From Anaerolineae bacterium (GTDB taxonomy: Bacteria > Chloroflexota > Anaerolineae > B4-G1), in NCBI GenBank assembly GCA_027079895.1, contig JALWUZ010000257.1, positions 1-6,523 on the forward strand: a DNA stretch of 6,523 nucleotides, in the 5' to 3' direction. This document shows positions 1-4,958 of the stretch, one piece after another. Made by a program: the position numbers and the translations under genes. A model generated the notes under the pieces. It saw only the letters and a program-made list of their open reading frames with translations, had not been told where the DNA came from and ran no database searches. Each line of letters opens with the position of its first letter. The stretch's first letter is position 1.

Positions 1-76
1 CGGGGCGTTGGTCGGCGGGGCCAGCCTGCGGGCCGCCGACTTCGCCGCCATCGTGCGGGCCGTCGCCTCCTCCTGA
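1..76 (+). CDS. tpiA: Triosephosphate isomerase, C-terminal end only (5' truncated by window)
   Basis: Only the last 24 codons are present; the reading frame begins at base 2 and ends at TGA 74-76. The visible peptide starts GALVGGASLRAADFAAIVRA. The GALVGGASL stretch is the characteristic phosphate-binding loop and following helix near the C-terminus of triosephosphate isomerase, where the paired glycines bind the substrate phosphate. The family enzyme is cytosolic and interconverts dihydroxyacetone phosphate and glyceraldehyde 3-phosphate in glycolysis and gluconeogenesis. The end of the frame a few residues after this helix fits the normal C-terminus of the family. The next gene starts 15 bp downstream on the same strand, so the two may be co-transcribed. 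The identification rests on a short but very distinctive motif; the rest of the gene lies outside the window. Confidence 0.85.
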   Translation, partial: GALVGGASLRAADFAAIVRAVASS

Positions 77-91
77 CCACACCGGCAGCGG

Positions 92-844
92 ATGGACTGG
101 AAGCCTTTCCTGTGGCTCGCCGCCTCTATGCTGCTCCTGTGGCTCGCCAACCGCTGGATCAACCGCCACCTGCAAGGGGTCGCCCTGCTCGTCGCCAACG
201 ACTCCGACATCGCAACGGTGCTGTACGCCCTCCCCTTGCTGCCGGGCGTTGTCCTCCACGAACTGAGCCACGCGCTGATGGCGGTGCTCCTGGGCGTCGG
301 CGTGGGACGCATTTCCATCTGGCCGCGCCGCCAGAGAGGGCGCATTCGGCTGGGCACGGTCCCGGTCGAGGAGACGGACGCACTCAGGGCCAGCCTGATC
401 GGGCTGGCCCCTTTGTTGAGCGGCCTGGCCGTCATCCTGCTGGTCGGCCACCTGGTCTTTGGCATTGACGCCCTCGGCGCGGCCCTCCTCGCCGGAGACT
501 TGCGACGCGCCTCCCTCTCCCTGACGGACGCGCTCCAGGCCGGGGATGCCTGGCTCTGGGGATACGTCATCTTCGCCGTCAGCAACACGATGATGCCCAG
601 CAGTTCCGACCGCCGGGGTTGGCTGCCGGTCTCCTTCGCGCTGCTGGCCCTGGGCGGCCTGGCCTGGGCGGTGGGGCTGGGCCCGCTGCTCCTGGAACAA
701 CTCGCCCGTCCCCTCGGCGACGCGCTCCGCTGGCTGGCGGTGGTCTTCACCTTCACCGTTTTGGTGGATGTGCCGTTTCTGCTGGCCATCGCCCTGGCGG
801 AACGGCTCCTAGAGCGCGTCAAGGGGGTGCGGGTGGAGTATTAG
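92..844 (+). CDS. Polytopic membrane protein with HExxH motif, M50 (site-2 protease)-like
   Basis: The 250-residue product is strongly hydrophobic, with about six likely membrane segments (roughly residues 5-20, 41-55, 60-73, 101-124, 176-201 and 213-236). Residues 56-61 read HELSHA, an HExxH zinc-binding motif inside a membrane helix, as in site-2 proteases and other M50 peptidases. A second conserved-looking stretch, SNTMMPSSSD at 164-173, could supply the third metal ligand (Asp173), like the NxxPxxxxDG motif of M50, but its spacing is not canonical. GLAPLLSG at 104-111 resembles the small-residue helix of that family. An intramembrane or membrane-associated zinc protease is inferred; the substrate is unknown. 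The ATG at 92 is 15 bp after the tpiA stop and has only a weak ribosome binding site, so an internal ATG at 128 cannot be excluded. The stop TAG (842-844) overlaps the stop of the convergent gene. The reading frame is secure, the function tentative. Confidence 0.75.
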   Translation: MDWKPFLWLAASMLLLWLANRWINRHLQGVALLVANDSDIATVLYALPLLPGVVLHELSHALMAVLLGVGVGRISIWPRRQRGRIRLGTVPVEETDALRASLIGLAPLLSGLAVILLVGHLVFGIDALGAALLAGDLRRASLSLTDALQAGDAWLWGYVIFAVSNTMMPSSSDRRGWLPVSFALLALGGLAWAVGLGPLLLEQLARPLGDALRWLAVVFTFTVLVDVPFLLAIALAERLLERVKGVRVEY

Positions 845-2382
845 GGCCGCCGACAGGTCTGATAGTCGGCGCCGATGATGAGCCGGTAGGCCGCCCCGGC
901 GTTCGGGTCGGGGTTGGAGATCACCTCGTCGGGCGCGATGGCGAACATCTGTTGCAGATAGGGGGCCGCGCTCCCCTTCGTCGTGGTCGTGAAGTTCACC
1001 AAGCGGGTGTGCTGATAATCCCGCCGGTCGGCCTGGCCGATGACGACCCCGAACCCCTCGCGGACGAGGCGGTCGGCGGCCAGTTGATCCCAATCGGCAT
1101 GCGTCGTCCCGTTCCACACCTCCACCGTCTGGAGCGTGCGCCACAGCCTCCCCTGCGGCACCGGCCCCAGGGCCTCGCCGACCACCGGGGCGATCGCCTC
1201 CCAGTTGGGCAGGAAGACGGAACCCCCGTAGGGCGTCGTCCAGGGCGTCACCTGCCGGTAGCCGATGTTGCGGAAGCGAATGTTCCGCTCGTCGAGTCGG
1301 AAGGCGATGGCGGCCAGGGAAGCCACCTCGTTGAACTCCATATCGGTAGCGACCATCCCCTGAAACTGTCCCCACAACTGCGGCACCTGCGGGAGCAGGT
1401 CGAGGCTGCGGGCCTTGCGCCAGATGGCCTGTAACACCTGCTGCTGCCGCCGTTCCCGGTCGAAAGTGCTGGTCGTCTTGCGGGAACGGGCGTACCAGAG
1501 AGCGGTCTCGCCGTCCATGTGGTGGACGCCCGGCTCCAGCACCTTGATGGGATACTCGCCGTTTTCGTCGGGATAGGGCCAATAGTCCTGCAACCGGCAA
1601 TGCACCGGGATGTCTATCCCCCCCAGCGTGTCCACGATACCGATCAGGCCGTCGAAGTCGGTGCGGACGTAGTGGTGGATGGGAATGCCGAGGTTGTAGA
1701 GCATCGTCTGCTGGAGCAGGCCGAAGCCGCCCCCCTCGTAGCCATACGTCTCGCCGTACATATCGGCGAAGTTGATACGGCTCATCCAGAAGCCGGGGAT
1801 GTAAACGTAGAGATCGCGGGGAATCGAGAGCACCGTCACCGCCGGAACGGCGGGCTGGATGGAGACGATCTGGACGACATCGGTATGCCAGTCCTCCCAG
1901 TCGGGGCGGCGGTCGCTGCCCAGGACGACGATGTTGATCTCGTCGGGGGGCACCTCGACGGTCGGTACCGGCGTGGGGATGGGCAGTGCGCCGGAGATGG
2001 TGGCGGTCGGGCTGATGAGCGGGTTCGGGGTCGCCGTCGGAGGGAAGTAGAACGGCGTGGGGGTTGCCGTAGGCCACGGAGTGGCGGTCGCCGTGTGGGT
2101 CGGCCAGGGGGTGGCGGTGGACGTGGCGGTGGGCGTCCGCGAGGGGGTGTGCGTCGCCGACGGCGACGGCGTGGCCGTGGCGGTGTCCGTCGCCGTCGGG
2201 GTGATGGTCGCCGTGGCGGTGGCGCTGGGCAGCGGGAGCGTCGGCGCCAGCGTCGGCAGGGTGAAGATGGCCGCCAGGCTGCCGTTGACCTTCACGGCGG
2301 CGATGCCGATCCACAGACAGAGCCCCAGGGAGAACAGCAACATGGTCAGGATGGGCGTCCATTCCCGCGACCGATGGGGCAT
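841..2382 (-). CDS. LytR-CpsA-Psr (LCP) family cell-wall glycopolymer ligase with LytR_C domain
   Basis: The product is 513 residues. It has a short cytoplasmic tail, one membrane anchor (about residues 8-32), a Thr/Pro/Ala/Ser-rich extracellular linker (about 42-146), an LCP catalytic domain (about 149-322) and a C-terminal LytR_C-type domain (about 419-505, starting VEVWNGT). LCP hallmarks are present: NIVVLGSDRR at 150-159, Asp168, SIPRD at 186-190, and the arginine-rich YARSR...FDRERRQQQ block at 297-315; these Arg/Asp residues bind the pyrophosphate of the lipid-linked donor in the family. LCP enzymes transfer polyprenyl-linked glycopolymers to peptidoglycan or surface proteins outside the membrane. 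The ATG at 2382 is chosen over a GTG at 2394 because GAGGTG lies 4 bp before it and little precedes the GTG. It begins 18 bp after the meaB stop, so it is probably co-transcribed. The linker is much longer than in Firmicutes homologues. Domain assignment is firm; the polymer attached is unknown. Confidence 0.92.
   Translation of the reverse strand: MPHRSREWTPILTMLLFSLGLCLWIGIAAVKVNGSLAAIFTLPTLAPTLPLPSATATATITPTATDTATATPSPSATHTPSRTPTATSTATPWPTHTATATPWPTATPTPFYFPPTATPNPLISPTATISGALPIPTPVPTVEVPPDEINIVVLGSDRRPDWEDWHTDVVQIVSIQPAVPAVTVLSIPRDLYVYIPGFWMSRINFADMYGETYGYEGGGFGLLQQTMLYNLGIPIHHYVRTDFDGLIGIVDTLGGIDIPVHCRLQDYWPYPDENGEYPIKVLEPGVHHMDGETALWYARSRKTTSTFDRERRQQQVLQAIWRKARSLDLLPQVPQLWGQFQGMVATDMEFNEVASLAAIAFRLDERNIRFRNIGYRQVTPWTTPYGGSVFLPNWEAIAPVVGEALGPVPQGRLWRTLQTVEVWNGTTHADWDQLAADRLVREGFGVVIGQADRRDYQHTRLVNFTTTTKGSAAPYLQQMFAIAPDEVISNPDPNAGAAYRLIIGADYQTCRRP
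848..871. terminator. Possible hairpin at convergent gene ends
   Basis: A perfect 7-bp GC-rich inverted repeat (CGCCGAC at 848-854 and GTCGGCG at 865-871) with a 10-nt loop lies 4 bp after the stop of the rightward membrane-protein gene. It is also inside the last codons of the leftward LCP gene. It could fold in either transcript and is the only candidate terminator between these tail-to-tail genes. No T-tract follows on either strand, so intrinsic termination is doubtful, and the symmetry may be chance in GC-rich coding DNA. Confidence 0.25.
2050..2259 (-). repeat. Low-complexity Thr/Pro/Ala-coding stretch in LCP gene
   Basis: This DNA encodes residues 42-111 of the LCP protein, an irregular series of TATAT, TPTAT and TPWPT units. 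The clearest is a near-repeat of TATATPWPT, where two related DNA units lie around 2068-2090 and 2102-2124. On the plus strand it appears as runs of GTGGCGGT and GCCGTCG units. It gives a disordered, probably extended spacer between the membrane anchor and the catalytic domain. Such linkers are frequent in Chloroflexota surface proteins. The repeats are prone to length change by slippage. Confidence 0.75.
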
Positions 2383-2386
2383 AGCG

Positions 2387-2392
2387 CACCTC
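2387..2392 (-). promoter_or_regulatory. Ribosome binding site fixing the LCP gene start
   Basis: Read on the minus strand this is GAGGTG, ending 4 bp before ATG 2382-2380. It overlaps the first codons of the alternative GTG start at 2394, whose own upstream bases hold no comparable site. This favours the ATG and a 513-residue product. Confidence 0.6.
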
Positions 2393-2400
2393 ACTCGCCG

Positions 2401-3345
2401 TCAGCCGCCGATGATACTCGCCGCCGCCGTGTAAACGTCCACCTGCCGGTCGGCGATGCGCGTGACCCACTCCTGCACCCGCTCCCGCCCGACCCGCGCC
2501 AGAGTCCGGTTCAGCAACTCCTCCCGCAGCACGTTGAACAACTCCGTCTCCACCCGCGCCCGCTCCTGACTTTCCCACAGGCCGCTCTCGCGCAGATACT
2601 GCCGGTGGGCGACGACCGCCTCCCACACCTCCGGCACGCCCTGGCCGTTCAGGGCCACCGTCTGCAAAATCGGCGGACGCCAGCGGCCCTCGTCGTGGGC
2701 CGCGTTCTGATTGATGACCAGTTCCAACGCCCGCGCCGTGTTCGCCGCGCCGGGGCGGTCCGCCTTGTTCACCACCAGCACGTCGGCGATTTCCAGCAGG
2801 CCGGCCTTGAGAGCCTGCACCTCGTCCCCCATCCCAGGGGCCTCTACGACGATGGTGGTGTGGGCGGTGCGGGCGATCTCCACCTCCGACTGGCCGGCCC
2901 CGACCGTCTCCACCAGGATGACCTGGAAACCGACGGCGTCCAGCACCTTAATCACATCGCCGGTCGCCCGCGCCAGCCCGCCGAGGCTGCCCCGCGAGGC
3001 CATGCTGCGGATGAAGACGCCGGGGTCGCCGGACAGGTCGCGCATGCGCACCCGGTCGCCCAGCAACGCGCCGCCGGTGAAGGGGCTGCTGGGGTCCACC
3101 GCCACCACTCCCACCGTCACCCCTTGCCCCCGGAGGACTTTCGCCAACTCGTTCACCAGCGTTGATTTGCCGCTGCCCGGCGAGCCGGTGATGCCGACTA
3201 CGTGCGCCCGTCCCGTGTGCGGGTAGAGCGCGGCCAGTGCGGCGCGGGCCGTCTCCCCGTCGTCCTCCACCTGGGAGATGAGCCGCGCCAGCGCGTACCG
3301 TTTCCCCGCCAACGCCTGAGTGACCAATCCGTTGTCGTCGCCCAC
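2401..3345 (-). CDS. meaB: MeaB/ArgK family G-protein chaperone of methylmalonyl-CoA mutase
   Basis: The product is 314 residues, full length for the family. It has a Walker A loop GSPGSGKST at 54-62, the signature AVDPSSPFTGGALLGDR at 82-98 with the Mg-binding and switch residues, ETVGAGQSE at 146-154 (G3 region), PGMGDEVQALKAG at 170-182, and the guanine-specificity motif NKAD at 193-196. A helical C-terminal extension follows, as in MeaB dimers. In the family this GTPase gates delivery of adenosylcobalamin to the acyl-CoA mutase and protects it from, or releases, inactivated cofactor. The GTG start at 3345 lies one base after the TGA of the upstream B12-binding subunit and has GAGG 6 bp before it, so translation is probably coupled. 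The old name ArgK (arginine/ornithine transport kinase) is historical. The adjacent mutase subunit strongly supports the MeaB role. Confidence 0.95.
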   Translation of the reverse strand: MGDDNGLVTQALAGKRYALARLISQVEDDGETARAALAALYPHTGRAHVVGITGSPGSGKSTLVNELAKVLRGQGVTVGVVAVDPSSPFTGGALLGDRVRMRDLSGDPGVFIRSMASRGSLGGLARATGDVIKVLDAVGFQVILVETVGAGQSEVEIARTAHTTIVVEAPGMGDEVQALKAGLLEIADVLVVNKADRPGAANTARALELVINQNAAHDEGRWRPPILQTVALNGQGVPEVWEAVVAHRQYLRESGLWESQERARVETELFNVLREELLNRTLARVGRERVQEWVTRIADRQVDVYTAAASIIGG

Positions 3346-3346
3346 G

Positions 3347-3745
3347 TCAATCCTCGGTCAACTGCTGCCGGACGAACTCGGCGATCTCGTGGGTGTTGGC
3401 GCCGGGGCCGAAGATGCCCACCACGCCCAACTCCTTCAGCCGGGGCACGTCCTCGTCGGGGATGATGCCGCCGAGGAACACCTTGACGTGCTCCAGGCCG
3501 GCCTCCCGCAACCCGTTCAGCACGCGCGGGACCAGCGTCATGTGGGCCCCCGAAAGGATGCTCAGCCCGACGCCGTCCACGTCCTCCTGGAGGGCGGACT
3601 CGACGATCATCTCCGGCGTCTGCCGCAAGCCGGTATAGATGACCTCCATCCCCGCGTCCCGCAGCGCACGGGCGATGACCTTCGCTCCCCGGTCGTGACC
3701 GTCCAGGCCGGGCTTGGCGATCAGGATACGCAATCGCTTGCTCAT
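3347..3745 (-). CDS. mcmB: Cobalamin-binding small subunit of methylmalonyl-CoA-type mutase
   Basis: The product is 132 residues, a single B12-binding Rossmann-like domain. DGHDRG at 15-20 is the DxHxxG motif whose His17 should be the lower axial ligand of cobalt. SILSGAH at 62-68 is the SxL motif, and GGIIPDEDV at 92-100 plus GIFGPG at 110-115 form the nucleotide-tail pocket. The sequence matches the C-terminal domain of methylmalonyl-CoA mutase, here as a separate polypeptide that must pair with a TIM-barrel large subunit encoded elsewhere. The family reaction rearranges (R)-methylmalonyl-CoA to succinyl-CoA. Close relatives serve isobutyryl-CoA or 2-hydroxyisobutyryl-CoA mutases, so the exact substrate is not settled. 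The ATG at 3745 is preferred because GGGGGAGG stands just upstream; the frame is open to 3817 but that extension contains the promoter. It is first in an operon with meaB. Confidence 0.9.
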   Translation of the reverse strand: MSKRLRILIAKPGLDGHDRGAKVIARALRDAGMEVIYTGLRQTPEMIVESALQEDVDGVGLSILSGAHMTLVPRVLNGLREAGLEHVKVFLGGIIPDEDVPRLKELGVVGIFGPGANTHEIAEFVRQQLTED

Positions 3746-3749
3746 CTTA

Positions 3750-3757
3750 CCTCCCCC
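3750..3757 (-). promoter_or_regulatory. Strong ribosome binding site of the mutase small subunit
   Basis: On the minus strand this reads GGGGGAGG, followed by TAAG and the ATG at 3745. It decides the start against the longer open frame, which would add 24 residues unlike anything in the family. Confidence 0.7.
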
Positions 3758-3788
3758 GTACAGATTGATGGTTGTGTTTGCCGCAGGG

Positions 3789-3817
3789 ATTATACAATAG
3801 TTGCACCAATCCGCCAA
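3789..3817 (-). promoter_or_regulatory. Sigma-70-type promoter of the mcmB-meaB-LCP operon
   Basis: On the minus strand there is TTGGCG (-35, 3817-3812), a 17-bp spacer, and an exact TATAAT (-10, 3794-3789). Transcription should start near 3782, giving a leader of about 37 nt that carries the mcmB ribosome binding site. The region is AT-rich against GC-rich surroundings. A direct repeat GATTGG (3819-3814 and 3811-3806, 8 bp apart) overlaps the -35 and could be an operator half-site pair. The -35 is a 4/6 match. This is pattern-based, with no experimental start. Confidence 0.65.
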
Positions 3818-3828
3818 TCACATATAAT
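3801..3828 (+). promoter_or_regulatory. Divergent promoter for the iron-sulfur protein gene
   Basis: An exact TATAAT at 3823-3828 has a weak -35 candidate TTGCAC at 3801-3806 (16-bp spacer). The -35 falls inside the spacer of the opposing promoter, so the two should compete for RNA polymerase. The expected start (about 3835-3838) coincides with the ATG at 3838, implying a leaderless or near-leaderless transcript. The -10 is convincing, the -35 is not. Confidence 0.6.
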
Positions 3829-3837
3829 AGGCCTTGT

Positions 3838-4797
3838 ATGGCACGCAGACAGTTCCTCAAGCCCGCGACGCGGGCCTTCATAGAGGAGGCGCGGCGGACG
3901 CCGGGGTACTCGTTCCTCGACTTGTTGCACGGCTACATCTACGGGCGGTGGACGTATTTCTACATCGCCGTCGGCACCGGCGAGCACCCCATCGCCAAGA
4001 TCATCCGTCCGCTGGTCAACCTGCTCGCCCGCCTGTTCCCGCCGTCGCCGCCCGACGAAAGCGGGCGCGTCACCTTCGCCGACACGTATCACGGCAAGGT
4101 CGTCACTCTGGAAGCGGCGACGCAGTTGCTCACCATCAACGAGGAGATTCGCCTGACCGATTTGGAGCAGGTCATCCCCTACACCCGCGCCCGCGACATC
4201 GTGCTCCACAACCCCGACCACATCGTCGTCCTCGATTGCCCCTGCCGCTCGGCCCGCGAGCACCCCTGCCTGCCGCTCGACGTCTGCCTGGTCATCGGGG
4301 AGCCGTTCGCCGGTTTCGTCCTCGAACAGCACCCCGACCGCTCCCGCCGGATCACGCCGGAGGAGGCGGTGGAGATCATCCGCGCCGAGGAGAAGCGGGG
4401 GCACGTCCACCACGCTTTCTTCAAGGACGCGATGCTGGGCCGTTTCTACGCCATCTGCAACTGCTGCTCCTGCTGCTGCGGCGCGATGCAGGCCCACCGA
4501 AACGGCACGCCGATGCTCGCCTCGTCCGGTTACGTCAGCCGGGTTGACGAAGGCCGTTGCGTCCGCTGCGGCCGCTGCGTCGAGTTGTGTCAGTTCGACG
4601 CGCTGACGCTGGGGGAGAGGGCTGTTGTGGTGGACGAGGGGGCCTGTATGGGCTGCGGCGTCTGCGTCACCAACTGCGGCGTCGGAGCCCTCTCCCTCGT
4701 GCGCGACCCGTCCAAAGGAGAGCCGCTGGAGATTCTCGCGCTGCTCGCCGACGCCGCCGGCCACCAGGACGGCATGCAAGCGGGGTCGAACTCGTGA
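3838..4797 (+). CDS. Cysteine-rich protein with two 4Fe-4S ferredoxin motifs and extra Cys clusters
   Basis: The product is 319 residues with 18 cysteines. The C-terminal part carries two ferredoxin motifs CxxCxxCxxxC: CVRCGRCVELC at 241-251 and CMGCGVCVTNC at 270-280, enough for two 4Fe-4S clusters. The usual proline after the last Cys is Gln or Gly here. Upstream lie CPCR...C...C (Cys134, 136, 144, 150) and CNCCSCCC at 207-214 (six Cys in eight residues), which probably bind a further metal centre. The N-terminal third has no cysteine but a basic start and a hydrophobic stretch around 37-67 that may touch the membrane. Electron transfer is the general inference; partner and pathway are unknown. 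It is divergent from the B12-mutase operon with a shared control region, so a link to cobalamin redox upkeep is possible but unproven. The ATG at 3838 is the only sensible start, although no ribosome binding site precedes it, as expected for a leaderless message. I know no gene symbol. Confidence 0.85.
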   Translation: MARRQFLKPATRAFIEEARRTPGYSFLDLLHGYIYGRWTYFYIAVGTGEHPIAKIIRPLVNLLARLFPPSPPDESGRVTFADTYHGKVVTLEAATQLLTINEEIRLTDLEQVIPYTRARDIVLHNPDHIVVLDCPCRSAREHPCLPLDVCLVIGEPFAGFVLEQHPDRSRRITPEEAVEIIRAEEKRGHVHHAFFKDAMLGRFYAICNCCSCCCGAMQAHRNGTPMLASSGYVSRVDEGRCVRCGRCVELCQFDALTLGERAVVVDEGACMGCGVCVTNCGVGALSLVRDPSKGEPLEILALLADAAGHQDGMQAGSNS

Positions 4798-4831
4798 CAC
4801 AGACACCCTCCGGGCCGGATCGGGGTTCTGC

Positions 4832-4846
4832 GGACATACGATGTCC
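4832..4846. repeat. Perfect 6-3-6 inverted repeat upstream of dnaN
   Basis: GGACAT (4832-4837), ACG, then ATGTCC (4841-4846) form an exact dyad in the intergenic region, 34 bp after the iron-sulfur gene stop and about 30 bp before the proposed dnaN -35. It may be a regulator-binding site. As RNA the 3-nt loop hairpin lacks a U-tract, so a terminator is less likely. Confidence 0.35.
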
Positions 4847-4862
4847 TCCATCGCCGACCATC

Positions 4863-4885
4863 GCGGCACACTTTACTTGTGCTGC
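4863..4885. repeat. Inverted repeat overlapping the dnaN -35 region
   Basis: GCGGCACA (4863-4870) pairs with TGTGCTGC (4878-4885) around a 7-nt loop: eight pairs including one G-U wobble in RNA. It covers the proposed -35 hexamer of dnaN, so a protein bound here could repress dnaN. It could instead be a weak end-of-transcript hairpin for the upstream iron-sulfur gene, but no run of T follows. Confidence 0.35.
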
Positions 4886-4905
4886 CGTATAACTTGGTGT
4901 ATACT
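4877..4905 (+). promoter_or_regulatory. Likely dnaN promoter
   Basis: TTGTGC (4877-4882), a 17-bp spacer and TATACT (4900-4905) fit a sigma-70 promoter with a weak -35. An alternative -10, TATAAC at 4888-4893, has only GGCACA (4865-4870) as -35. Either gives a leader of roughly 47-60 nt containing the dnaN ribosome binding site. This locally AT-rich patch is the best promoter candidate in the 161-bp gap. Confidence 0.5.
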
Positions 4906-4945
4906 CCGCCCAAACGCCTGACCGACAACCTCGTCGGAAAAGTCG

Positions 4946-4952
4946 AAGGAGG
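4946..4952 (+). promoter_or_regulatory. Consensus ribosome binding site fixing the dnaN GTG start
   Basis: AAGGAGG is complementary to the 16S rRNA 3' end and sits 6 bp before GTG 4959-4961. It supports the GTG start and efficient translation. Confidence 0.85.
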
Positions 4953-4958
4953 ATCACG

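Noticed and set aside
2050..2259. Repetitive stretch considered as a CRISPR or tandem satellite
   Set aside because: Units are irregular, lack uniform spacers and keep the reading frame; it codes for a Thr/Pro linker.
2383..2394. GTG start at 2394 for the LCP gene
   Set aside because: It adds only four residues and lacks its own ribosome binding site, while GAGGTG sits correctly before the ATG at 2382.
809..2626. A 605-codon open frame on the minus strand overlapping the LCP gene and meaB
   Set aside because: It is a different frame of the same strand, rich in Arg/Pro/His/Gly with no domain, and crosses two well-supported genes; such open frames are common in GC-rich DNA.
1519..3165. A 548-codon open frame on the plus strand opposite the LCP gene and meaB
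   Set aside because: It is an antisense shadow of recognised genes; its long Arg/Gly run comes from the complement of the Thr/Pro linker.
3746..3837. N-terminal extensions of the mutase subunit (from 3817) and of the iron-sulfur protein (from 3772)
   Set aside because: Both run through the divergent promoters, show no conserved sequence, and better starts exist at 3745 and 3838.
3790..4869. A 359-codon open frame on the minus strand opposite the iron-sulfur gene
   Set aside because: The opposite strand encodes two canonical 4Fe-4S motifs, so this frame is a shadow.
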